Positions 7,679 through 14,325 of a stretch of 21,042 nucleotides of DNA are shown here, in pieces. The translations under genes were made by a program, and so were the position numbers. The DNA is from Candidatus Aenigmatarchaeota archaeon (GTDB lineage: Archaea > Aenigmatarchaeota > Aenigmatarchaeia > Aenigmatarchaeales > Aenigmatarchaeaceae), in assembly GCA_011773475.1 (NCBI GenBank), contig WVXN01000008.1, positions 778 to 21,819 of the forward strand. Direction: 5' to 3'. Within the stretch, counting starts at the first letter, position 1. Every line of letters begins with the position of its first letter. The notes beneath the pieces were generated by a model. The model ran no database searches, was not told the DNA's origin, and saw only the letters and a list, made by a program, of their open reading frames with translations.

Positions 7679-7700
7679 TTTTCATAACTGTTATGGAAAA
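7679..7700. terminator. Hairpin between convergent genes
   Basis: TTTTCATAAC (7679-7688) is followed after 1 bp by GTTATGGAAAA (7690-7700), nearly its reverse complement with one bulged G. It sits between two convergent stop codons, and a second TTTTCATAAAT follows at about 7709. This suits a bidirectional terminator, although archaeal termination depends mainly on T-runs. Confidence 0.4.
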
Positions 7701-7721
7701 TGACAAATTTTCATAAATTCT

Positions 7722-8267
7722 TTAACTAGAAACTTGTATACATTTATTATTCACACATTTGATTATTAAATTCCCTGCAATACCTGTGCAGAAATCAGGA
7801 CATTGTTGACTAGTATCTACATAAGCCTTGTTGCCATAGAAACAATCACTTGTTTCTTTATGTATCCCACAAGCGCAGTCTTCATCAAAATTACAGTACG
7901 ATTCGTCCACGACTTGAGGGCATTCGCCTTCAAGGTAGAATGAAACCATTTTGTTCATGCAAGCAAAGCATGAGTTGGAATAGGTTTTTGCATCGTTGCC
8001 ACAAACCGGCCTGTATATTTCTATGCATGCCTCGACTTCCCTGGATTTATCGGAACAAATATATTTTGTTATGTTTTTGTCATAGGGGATGCATGAACTA
8101 GGCTGTATAATATTTCCACTTTTATCAGTGTAGGTGCAACCTCCTCCGATATGTCCTGGAATACAATCTATGCAAATAGCTTCTATTTGCTCTGGAGTAT
8201 TAAGAAAAAGTACAATCAGTAACAAAACTATTATTATAAACAAAAACATTTCAACATTTTTAACCAT
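7722..8267 (-). CDS. Membrane-anchored Kazal-domain, Cys-rich extracellular protein
   Basis: A 181-residue protein with an N-terminal signal anchor (about 7-23, no obvious cleavage site) and then a Cys-rich exported part. Residues 71-116 fit the Kazal spacing: Cys71, Cys81, seven residues, Cys89 (PVCGNDAKTYSNSC), ten residues, Cys100, two residues, Cys103, and Cys116 (EGEC). Kazal domains inhibit serine proteases in animals and occur in some prokaryotic surface proteins. A second Cys-rich module follows (about 125-176, DEDCACG, QCPDFCTGIAGN, KCVNNKC), and a Cys-containing stretch (33-59) precedes it. The gene follows the 57-aa membrane-protein gene by 11 bp, with a GGTGA ribosome site, so the pair is an operon. 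Target and function are unknown; inhibitor activity is inferred from the fold only. Confidence 0.78.
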   Translation of the reverse strand: MVKNVEMFLFIIIVLLLIVLFLNTPEQIEAICIDCIPGHIGGGCTYTDKSGNIIQPSSCIPYDKNITKYICSDKSREVEACIEIYRPVCGNDAKTYSNSCFACMNKMVSFYLEGECPQVVDESYCNFDEDCACGIHKETSDCFYGNKAYVDTSQQCPDFCTGIAGNLIIKCVNNKCIQVSS

Positions 8268-8278
8268 TTATTCACCAT

Positions 8279-8452
8279 TTATTTTTCAGTAAAGCCCATG
8301 AAAAAGAATCCAATTCCTAAAATAAATGAAACGAGCGCAAACATAAATGGAAAAAAGGCATCGAATTTTAGGAAATAAGGAATTACGAAAAATACAATAG
8401 AGACTATAAACATTATAACTCCAACAGCAAGACTATAAGTGCGTTTATTCAT
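8279..8452 (-). CDS. 57-aa two-helix membrane protein
   Basis: I do not recognise a family. The product starts MNKRTYSLAVGVIMFIVS and has two hydrophobic segments (about 8-27 and 32-54) separated by a short FLKFDAFF turn, ending in a charged TEK. The frame extends seven codons to a TTG at 8473, but the ATG at 8452 lies about 27 bp from the TATA sequence TTTTATAAAC in element A, which indicates a leaderless message from that ATG. It is co-transcribed with the Kazal-domain gene 11 bp downstream. Its promoter and upstream region are almost identical to those of another 57-aa two-helix gene at 11571-11744. Confidence 0.68.
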   Translation of the reverse strand: MNKRTYSLAVGVIMFIVSIVFFVIPYFLKFDAFFPFMFALVSFILGIGFFFMGFTEK

Positions 8453-8476
8453 TATATAAATTTTGTAAATCAAAGT

Positions 8477-8546
8477 TTATAAAATCTAAACTAGATGTTT
8501 CCTAGGTTATTTTCATATAACGTAATTATAACCCATATAACATTTT
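8477..8546. repeat. Intergenic element A (copy of element C)
   Basis: About 70 bp nearly identical to element C at 11768-11838. It contains a 21-bp perfect block (8477-8497) carrying the TATA box of the 57-aa gene and the palindrome ATCTAAACTAGAT (8484-8496). A different small palindrome follows in each copy (CCTAGG here, CCATATGG in C), then ATTTTCATATA, TAATTATAACCC and TATAACATTTT. Three half-site-like boxes, CATATAAC (8514), ATTATAAC (8525) and CATATAAC (8534), are spaced 11 and 9 bp apart as in C. It lies 3' of the zinc-ribbon gene. Confidence 0.75.
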
Positions 8547-8591
8547 TTATTAATAAATTAATATTAAGATATCAAAGAGAATTTAAGCTTC

Positions 8592-8774
8592 TCATTTCAT
8601 TTTTTCTTTCCATTCATGTTTACATTTTTTATTTTTACATCTTAACTCTACTTCTTGATTCCCTGCTAAAGGAGTCATCAATAATTTACCTACGTCTTTG
8701 TATTCAGCGTCACCTTCGCATTTAGGACATTTATAAATTGTTGCCTCTTTAAAACTACCAAACAAACCACTCAT
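8592..8774 (-). CDS. 60-aa zinc-ribbon protein
   Basis: A small protein starting MSGLFGSFKEATIYKCPKC. A CPKC pair (16-19) and a second pair CKNKKC near the C-terminus, followed by KHEWKEK, make a four-Cys zinc ribbon; a hydrophobic LLMTPLAG turn separates them. Zinc ribbons of this type bind nucleic acid or protein partners; nothing in the sequence fixes which. The frame opens at a TTG (8789), but the ATG at 8774 is 26 bp from the TATA-like ATTTAAAC (plus strand 8798-8805), indicating a leaderless message. It is framed by element B (upstream) and element A (downstream) and follows polB in the same direction. Confidence 0.72.
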   Translation of the reverse strand: MSGLFGSFKEATIYKCPKCEGDAEYKDVGKLLMTPLAGNQEVELRCKNKKCKHEWKEKMK

Positions 8775-8840
8775 AGTTATAATATTCAAATTAAAACATT
8801 TAAACTCTTCTAAAAAATAGGATTTAAGTATTAGTTTTTC

Positions 8841-8882
8841 AATGTTATATGGGTGTTATATAGTGTTATTTTCATATAAGTT
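8841..8882. repeat. Intergenic element B (copy of element D)
   Basis: A 42-bp element matching element D (12182-12223) at about 37 of 42 positions: a 21-bp identical block (8841-8861) with the tandem GTTATATGGGT-GTTATAT, a variable 8-bp middle, and a 13-bp identical block TTTCATATAAGTT (8870-8882). The ends form an imperfect dyad (TTATATG/CATATAA). It begins 2 bp after the polB stop codon. On the minus strand it reads CACCCATATAACATT, the same box that element A carries on the plus strand, so A and B are inverted around the zinc-ribbon gene. Confidence 0.75.
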
Positions 8883-8884
8883 GA

Positions 8885-11524
8885 TCATTTACTAAAATCA
8901 ACCATACTTCCAATTGAACCATTAGCAGAAAAATATAGTCTTCCTGAACACTCAGGACATTTTCCACTCAGTGTAGGTCTTCTAAATTCCCAGCCACATT
9001 TTTTGCAAACAACTGATTCAAATGCATTTAAAACAGTTTCATCCGGGGATTTCTTTTTACTTCCGTTTATTATATCCAAAAGACTTTTTTGTCTAACACC
9101 CTCTATTAATTCTGAGGAAGAAATTCCGCATACTTCGAATACTCTTTCTAATGGAGGAAGTAATTGATTATAAATATAATATTCAGAGTCTATCTGTAAA
9201 CCTTTTTCTTTAACAAAATTAGGATCCTCTGCCCTTTTTGACAAAAGTTGATTGCCTCTTATTATAACATAACCTAATCTTGCTCCTACTAAAGATTTAG
9301 TCTTATCTCTTTTCATGATTTTTTTCGCAAGTTCGACATGAGGCTGTACACCATCGTAAGCATCTAAAGCTTTTGTTACACCTTTTATAATTGTTAATTT
9401 TTCTAATGGTATCTCGCCCTTTGCTAGTTTGTCTATATTTCCTCTAACATACCTTGATGCTTTGCTAATATTCTTTTCCTTTAAAACAATGTTCAGAACT
9501 TCAAGCATTGAATCGGAAACTAGTTCACACCAGTCTCTTCTTACTGTTTCTATTCCTTTCATTTCTAATCTGTCAAACCATTCGCCTCTTTCTTTTTCAA
9601 AAGCCCAACCAGCATATCTCTTCTTTGAAGAAATTAAAAGTGTTTTAAAAACTTTTTCAAATTTTAAATCCAATCCGTATAATTTTTTAGAAATAAAATC
9701 AGAAATCTTTTTACCAAATTCCATACAATTGTCAAGATCCTTAACATCCGATTTAATAAAAACTGAATCTGTATCTGCATAAATAACTTTTGCCGGAAAA
9801 TTCTCTTCAATTAGTTTTTTTGTTTTTGTTATTGTGTCTCTTCCAAAAGCTGTTATTGTATTCGCAATATCCATAACATAAAGTCTTGACCTGACATAGC
9901 CTGTGTAACCATACAATGAGTTTAGAAGATCCTTTAGAGCTAATTGTTTTGCTTTTAATATTTTCTTGTTTTCCGGATCAACTTCTATTCTATATTGTTT
10001 TCTTGCTGCAACTCTCGAAGACATTACATCGTCTACTATCTGTGGTATAATGCCTTTGAAAACTGAAGGTTTAACAAATTTAGTTCCATAAGGAGAAACA
10101 AAATGCTCAACATCCTCTCCGTTTGTTAAATATGTTGTAGTGCATATGTTAAAGGCTCTAATTAAAGAGGGGTACATGCTAGTGAAATCTAAACAAATGA
10201 CCCACTCATGAAACCCTACTTCAGGTTCTAATACCAAAGCTCCTTTCAAACCATGTTCTTTTATTCTGTCTCCTATATCAGACGGTTTGCAAGGCATTAT
10301 AATATCTCTCTTATAGAATTCTCTTAATAATCTAAACTCATGTCTCTGTGATTGCCCACCCAAAGAATCTTGTAAAACAAGTCCAGATAATTTTGCTATT
10401 TCAAAAAACTTATCTAACAATCTCTTTTCTACAACAAGTCTTAGGGCTAATATTGCATCTCTTCTTCCATATTCTATAATTTCTCTAAAATCATTTCCAT
10501 TCCATATATCTCTAACTTTTTTAACATAATTATCTCCACGAAAATCTACTTTTCCTGCTCCAAGCACTTTTTTGGAAATTGTATCTAGATCATATCTTTT
10601 GAATTTCACCCATGGGTCCCTTCTATATATCTCAAAACTATCAACAATCACTCTTCCACAAACATTTGGCATGTAACTATGCTGTAATTTTCTTGTCATA
10701 GCAAATTTTTCAGATCTTCCTAAGTCTCGTGGTATTCTTAGGGTTTCCATTCTTTTAATTAGAAACGGTAAATCAAAACCATTGATATTATGACCGCAAA
10801 TTATGTCTGGATCATATTCATCAATTATTTCTTTGAATTTTTTTAGCATGTCTTCCTCGTTTTGACACGATATTGAATTTTTATTTATCCTAGCTGATTT
10901 TGCTATTAGAACTAGAGAAGACTTTCCTTTATGGTTTGGAGAAAAAGCCATACTGATTACAATTATTTGATCTTTTTCTGGTGTTGCTATTCTTTCTTCT
11001 GATGGCAAGCACTCAATATCAACTGACATGTATTTTAAAGGAGCATTTTTCATTATTTCAATTGGTTTTATACTCTTGGCATTTATTGCTCTGCATTTAA
11101 CAGTACCTGTTCTCCTGAATTTTCCTTCAACATTTATCCATCCCATTCCCTTTAAATCAAAATCAGCCATGAATCTATATCTAAAAAGAATGTCAGCTTC
11201 GAAGGGAGTTCCAAACTTTCTTACAAAACTTCTCATCTCAGGTGTTAGTCTTGGATTAGTTCCTGTTATTTTTAGAACCTTTACAGGTGGCTGAAATCCT
11301 ATTGGAAGTGTTTTCTCAACGATTTCAATTTTCACATCATACCTCTTCATTATTTCCTCTATTATTTCCGTATATTTGGATTCATCACCGTAAAAATAGA
11401 AATAAGGTAGGAATTTATCATAAAAAACGCAAATTGTTTCTCCTTGGTTGTCTTTACAGAACAATCTAATTATTGGTTTATTATTAAGAACTATGTAGTC
11501 GGCATCAAGAATTTGTAGTTCCAT
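8885..11524 (-). CDS. polB: Family-B DNA polymerase with proofreading domain and C-terminal zinc ribbon
   Basis: An 879-residue polymerase (numbers below count from the GTG two codons upstream). Exonuclease motifs are intact: DIE (171-173), HNINGFDLPF (247-256), YGRRD (354-358). Polymerase motifs are intact: DFTSMYPSLI (448-457), K533DLLNSLYG541, YADTDS (584-589). A four-Cys zinc ribbon (Cys842, 845, 858, 861; CKKCGW and CPEC) ends the protein. It should be an active 3'-5' proofreading replicative or repair polymerase. The ATG at 11524 is preferred because CTTTAAATTT (plus strand 11543-11552) is 26 bp upstream; a GTG at 11530 is the alternative. It has its own promoter, lies in the replication island, and is flanked on both sides by the A/C and B/D elements. 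Confidence 0.95.
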   Translation of the reverse strand: MELQILDADYIVLNNKPIIRLFCKDNQGETICVFYDKFLPYFYFYGDESKYTEIIEEIMKRYDVKIEIVEKTLPIGFQPPVKVLKITGTNPRLTPEMRSFVRKFGTPFEADILFRYRFMADFDLKGMGWINVEGKFRRTGTVKCRAINAKSIKPIEIMKNAPLKYMSVDIECLPSEERIATPEKDQIIVISMAFSPNHKGKSSLVLIAKSARINKNSISCQNEEDMLKKFKEIIDEYDPDIICGHNINGFDLPFLIKRMETLRIPRDLGRSEKFAMTRKLQHSYMPNVCGRVIVDSFEIYRRDPWVKFKRYDLDTISKKVLGAGKVDFRGDNYVKKVRDIWNGNDFREIIEYGRRDAILALRLVVEKRLLDKFFEIAKLSGLVLQDSLGGQSQRHEFRLLREFYKRDIIMPCKPSDIGDRIKEHGLKGALVLEPEVGFHEWVICLDFTSMYPSLIRAFNICTTTYLTNGEDVEHFVSPYGTKFVKPSVFKGIIPQIVDDVMSSRVAARKQYRIEVDPENKKILKAKQLALKDLLNSLYGYTGYVRSRLYVMDIANTITAFGRDTITKTKKLIEENFPAKVIYADTDSVFIKSDVKDLDNCMEFGKKISDFISKKLYGLDLKFEKVFKTLLISSKKRYAGWAFEKERGEWFDRLEMKGIETVRRDWCELVSDSMLEVLNIVLKEKNISKASRYVRGNIDKLAKGEIPLEKLTIIKGVTKALDAYDGVQPHVELAKKIMKRDKTKSLVGARLGYVIIRGNQLLSKRAEDPNFVKEKGLQIDSEYYIYNQLLPPLERVFEVCGISSSELIEGVRQKSLLDIINGSKKKSPDETVLNAFESVVCKKCGWEFRRPTLSGKCPECSGRLYFSANGSIGSMVDFSK

Positions 11525-11570
11525 AGTCACTATTAGTACTTAAAATTTAAAGCCTTTATGGTTGGAGAAT

Positions 11571-11744
11571 CTATTTTTTCTTCTTCCTTTTATCATAAAT
11601 CCAGATTAAAAGAATGTAAAGCTCTATAACAAACATTATAAGAGCTGCTAAAATTCCTCCTATAGTGCTACCAAAAAAGAACATAAAAAAGAGTAATGGA
11701 AAAAGAAGTATGATAAATATAACAACTTTCCATTTCTTCTTCAT
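11571..11744 (-). CDS. 57-aa two-helix membrane protein upstream of polB
   Basis: A short frame that a 60-residue cut-off would miss. It encodes MKKKWKVVIFIILLFPLLFF, then a Gly-rich FFFGSTIGGILAA turn, a second hydrophobic helix and a basic tail DKRKKKK. The basic ends around two helices suggest a hairpin with both termini in the cytoplasm. The ATG at 11744 is about 27 bp from the TATA box TTTTATAAGC within element C, the same geometry as the 57-aa gene at 8279-8452. Both proteins are 57 residues with two helices, but I see no clear residue-by-residue homology. Function unknown. The next gene, polB, starts about 46 bp downstream with a separate TATA box. Confidence 0.66.
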   Translation of the reverse strand: MKKKWKVVIFIILLFPLLFFMFFFGSTIGGILAALIMFVIELYILLIWIYDKRKKKK

Positions 11745-11767
11745 AATCCTAATTTATAATTTCCAGC

Positions 11768-11838
11768 TTATAAAATCTAAACTAGATGATTCCATATGGT
11801 ATTTTCATATATTCTAATTATAACCCGTATAACATTTT
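11768..11838. repeat. Intergenic element C (copy of element A)
   Basis: The second copy of the element at 8477-8546. It has the same 21-bp block (11768-11788) with TATA box and palindrome ATCTAAACTAGAT (11775-11787), a CCATATGG palindrome, and boxes at 11806, 11817 and 11826 with the same 11- and 9-bp spacing. One box differs by a single base (CGTATAAC). It lies between the 78-aa gene, whose stop is about 15 bp away, and the 57-aa gene it promotes. Confidence 0.75.
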
Positions 11839-11852
11839 ATTAACCATTGGTA

Positions 11853-12089
11853 TTAATCTTTCACTGGTTTTAAATTATCTTGAGAATATGCCACATGCAT
11901 ATCCAAATCTTTAAAGTAAACTTGTGCAGAATTGGGAATTGGTAAATTATCTACACGCGAAATAGTACCTCTACTACCAACTGAAATTATAATAGTCGCT
12001 TTTTCTAGTTTCTGGACTCTATTTCCTTTTTCATTAAAATATTGGGGTACTTTTGTTTCAACAAGCTGGTTAACTTTTAGTTTAACCAT
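11853..12089 (-). CDS. 78-aa hypothetical protein, probably small beta-barrel
   Basis: I do not recognise a family. The protein (MVKLKVNQLVETKVPQYFNE...) alternates hydrophobic and polar residues, with GSRGTISRVDN followed by VYFKDLDMHVAYSQDNLKPV. The G-RGTI-RVD turn and the ending 'L-PV' resemble small SH3-like or KOW-type barrels, a loose resemblance only. No Cys, no membrane segment. A GGTGAT ribosome-site-like sequence lies 5 bp before the ATG, and an AT-rich TATA stretch lies at 12112-12125. It is framed by element D (upstream) and element C (downstream), exactly as the zinc-ribbon gene is framed by B and A. Confidence 0.62.
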   Translation of the reverse strand: MVKLKVNQLVETKVPQYFNEKGNRVQKLEKATIIISVGSRGTISRVDNLPIPNSAQVYFKDLDMHVAYSQDNLKPVKD

Positions 12090-12181
12090 TTTATCACCTT
12101 TACTACTATAAGATATATATAAAAAAAATTTAAACTTATTGGAAGGTAACCTCCTTGATTGGTTTTCTTTCTTTTCAAAAA

Positions 12182-12223
12182 AATGTTATATGGGTGTTAT
12201 ATGGTTAAAATTTCATATAAGTT
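12182..12223. repeat. Intergenic element D (copy of element B)
   Basis: A 42-bp element with the same two outer blocks as B (21 bp and 13 bp identical) and a divergent 8-bp middle. GTTATATG occurs twice, 11 bp apart (12185, 12196), followed by CATATAAG (12214) at the same offset as in B. It begins 6 bp after the stop codon of the DP1-like gene. The remainder of the 140-bp spacer (12090-12229) holds a near-palindrome GGAAGGTAACCTCC (12141-12154) and the TATA region of the 78-aa gene. Confidence 0.75.
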
Positions 12224-12229
12224 AGATTC

Positions 12230-13132
12230 TTATATATCACTAACTTCTCTTGTTTTCAAGTCAATCACTTTATTCTTAGAAACAATGCTTATTCCCTTAT
12301 AGTTTGTATTGATTTCTTTGTCTGTAAGAACTATATCTGGTGAGGGTTTTATCAGAAAGTCAGTATTTTCAATATTAACATACCTTTTTTTCAGAACATC
12401 AAGAGGATCGTAGCCTAAAATTAGTAAAATGACAACATTATTTATCTTAAAAATACAGGGATTTGTAATTTCATACTCTTTGTTCTTTATTTTATCCTTG
12501 ATTTTGTTGTTAAGAATTAGATAATCGGTTTTAAGACCTTTTTTATCTGATAATACAATCTTAACAGGCTCTCTACTATAAACAACTGGCTTTAAAGGAA
12601 CATCTGGAAACAGAAGTTTATCAATAAATAATATCTTGTTAGTTACTCTTCCAGAAACTGCAATAACATCATCCAAATTTACTCTTTCCCCTAATTTCTT
12701 TGTTGCTAATGTCTTGATCTCTCCTGTCGAATCTTCCAAAGAAATAACAAAATTATTATCTTTCTCCTGTTTTTCCTTTACTAGGCCTATAATAGTCAGA
12801 TTTCCAACATTGCCTTTGTTTATAGAAACTATATTCGACAGCTTAAGTTTCTTCATTAAAACGTCTTGTAGAAAAGTATATCTGTTATTTAAGTTCTTTA
12901 CAAAATCCTGAACAGTGAATTTCTCTGTTTTTTTGAATATTCTTAATATTTTCACATCGCCTACAAGAACACTTCTTAAATTTTCCTCATTTATAATAAA
13001 AACATTCTCTTTTTTTAATATTTCAACTAAATTATAGAGCTCTTCTTCACTCAAAGCCTCTATTTTATCTGCTATTTTCTCATCTACCAAAAATCCTAGA
13101 TTAATTAAGTTCTTCAAATGATTATGGTTCAT
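12230..13132 (-). CDS. Reduced DP1-like protein (PolD small-subunit relative) lacking phosphodiesterase motifs
   Basis: A 300-residue protein with the DP1 layout in miniature. Residues 5-55 (LKNLINLGFLVDEK, SEEELYNLVEILKKENVFII) match the DP1 N-terminal helical domain. Residues 75-178 match the central region and OB fold, including VQDFVKNLNNRY, GLVKEKQE, SLEDSTGEIKTLA, VIAVSGRV and LLFPDVPL. The C-terminal domain, normally a 300-residue Mre11-like phosphodiesterase, is cut to about 112 residues. VLSDKKGLKTDY (193-204) stands where SDIHVGS is expected; GDLVDG and GNHD regions are absent; ILLILGYD replaces the VLLYHGRS-type segment; PDIVLTDKEIN replaces PDIFHTGHVH; the family's end VVDLKT-KV survives as VIDLKTREV. 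It should bind DNA or a partner but not act as a nuclease. The start overlaps the orc1/cdc6 stop by 4 bp. DP1 normally pairs with DP2, not seen here. Confidence 0.78.
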   Translation of the reverse strand: MNHNHLKNLINLGFLVDEKIADKIEALSEEELYNLVEILKKENVFIINEENLRSVLVGDVKILRIFKKTEKFTVQDFVKNLNNRYTFLQDVLMKKLKLSNIVSINKGNVGNLTIIGLVKEKQEKDNNFVISLEDSTGEIKTLATKKLGERVNLDDVIAVSGRVTNKILFIDKLLFPDVPLKPVVYSREPVKIVLSDKKGLKTDYLILNNKIKDKIKNKEYEITNPCIFKINNVVILLILGYDPLDVLKKRYVNIENTDFLIKPSPDIVLTDKEINTNYKGISIVSKNKVIDLKTREVSDI

Positions 13133-14325
13133 AGAAATATTTCGTATAGAAGCTTTTTCAGTTTTTTGATAATTGAACTTGATAGTCCTAAAGATATTAT
13201 TCTAGTTCTACCATACCTGCCTTTAGAGATTATTTTTGTGTTTATTATTCCAAAGAGATCTAGTTCAGCTATCAGGTCCGAGACTCTTCTTGTTGTTAAT
13301 ATTTTAAAACCATGTTTTTTACAAATTTCTTGATAATTATCATAAACTTCTCCGGTTTGTATTTCTTTGTTCTTTTCTGCTAATTCAATTATGGAAAATA
13401 AAACGGCCTGCGACTGTCTTGGTTGGGCTTTAACTGTTTCTAATATTCTATCAATATCGATTTTTTCTTGTGCAACATCAACATGTTTTACAGTAACCTT
13501 TTGTTCGGTGTTTCTTTCAACCAACTCACCTGCCACTCTTAATAAGTCCAATGCTCTTCTAGCGTCTCCGTGTTCTTGAGCAGCTAAAGCAGCACATTTT
13601 TCTATAACACCTGGTTCCAACATGCCAGGAATAAAGGCTACAGAAGCTCTTCCCCTTAAAATATCTTGAAGTTGTAAAGCATTGTATGGAGGAAATATCA
13701 ATTCCTCTTCACTTAAAGAGCTCTTTATTCTTGGATCCAAGGATTCAATAAAACCAAGACTATTGGTTATTCCTATTAGAGAAACTTTAGAGTTTTTAAG
13801 ATCCTGATTTATTCTTGTTAAGTTATAGAGTATTTCATCTCCTGTTTTTTCTACCAACGCATCTATCTCATCTATTATTAAAATAACTGTTTGTTTTTTC
13901 TCGTCTAGTGTTTCAAAAAAAGCTTTATAGATTTGATCAGTTGGAAGTCCTGTAAAAGGAACCACTTTTCCTAACATCTTGGATAAATAAGCCATTAATC
14001 TATATTCTGTGTCTGCTGTTCTCTTCATTTTACAATTAACATAAAGAACTTTAATTGTTTGACCGTTATTTTCACTTATTTTTTCAAGCTCTGAACCAAC
14101 AAAATTAGAAATTAGTGTTTTTCCAGTTCCTGTTCTACCATATAAGAATACATTACTAGGTCTTCCGCCTTTTAATGCTGGAGCTAAAATTCTTCCTAGA
14201 TCATTTATCTGTTTTTCTCTATGTGGTATGTTTTCTGGTGAGAAGGAAATAGTTAGTGCTTCCCTATTTTTAAAAATAGATTTTGATTGAAGAAATTTTG
14301 AGAACAAATTTTCACTTGAATTCAT
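13129..14325 (-). CDS. cdc6: Orc1/Cdc6 replication initiator
   Basis: A 398-residue AAA+ initiator. Walker A is GRTGTGKT (63-70), Walker B LIIDEIDAL (about 149-157), sensor 1 GITNS (185-189) and sensor 2 GDARRALDLLR (253-263). The remaining C-terminal third has the helix content and basic GRYGRTRI turn of the winged-helix DNA-binding domain. Archaeal Orc1/Cdc6 binds origin recognition boxes and loads the MCM helicase. The ATG at 14325 is preceded by a strong GGAGGT ribosome site (14333-14338), unlike most genes here. The gene abuts the origin-like spacer 14326-14607 and overlaps the DP1-like gene by 4 bp, so the two are co-translated. All catalytic motifs look intact. Confidence 0.95.
   Translation of the reverse strand: MNSSENLFSKFLQSKSIFKNREALTISFSPENIPHREKQINDLGRILAPALKGGRPSNVFLYGRTGTGKTLISNFVGSELEKISENNGQTIKVLYVNCKMKRTADTEYRLMAYLSKMLGKVVPFTGLPTDQIYKAFFETLDEKKQTVILIIDEIDALVEKTGDEILYNLTRINQDLKNSKVSLIGITNSLGFIESLDPRIKSSLSEEELIFPPYNALQLQDILRGRASVAFIPGMLEPGVIEKCAALAAQEHGDARRALDLLRVAGELVERNTEQKVTVKHVDVAQEKIDIDRILETVKAQPRQSQAVLFSIIELAEKNKEIQTGEVYDNYQEICKKHGFKILTTRRVSDLIAELDLFGIINTKIISKGRYGRTRIISLGLSSSIIKKLKKLLYEIFL

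Noticed and set aside
8495..8725. 76-residue plus-strand frame across element A and the zinc-ribbon gene
   Set aside because: It runs through a regulatory repeat and antisense to a four-Cys zinc ribbon with a matching promoter; no ribosome site.
8477..8882. The B-gene-A and D-gene-C segments as insertion sequences or MITEs
   Set aside because: No transposase, no clean target duplication (the 15-bp direct repeat is seen in only one of the two sets) and the elements carry functional-looking promoters. Kept as a repeat finding with two competing explanations and not called a mobile element.
9429..11469. Plus-strand frames inside polB (9429-9782, 11028-11294, 11287-11469)
   Set aside because: All lie opposite conserved PolB codons, with compositions expected of antisense translation.
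12141..12154. GGAAGGTAACCTCC, reading AGGAGGTT on the minus strand, as a ribosome site of a hidden gene
   Set aside because: No ATG, GTG or TTG follows at a suitable distance on the minus strand, and the sequence is near-palindromic, so it is more likely a chance or structural feature.
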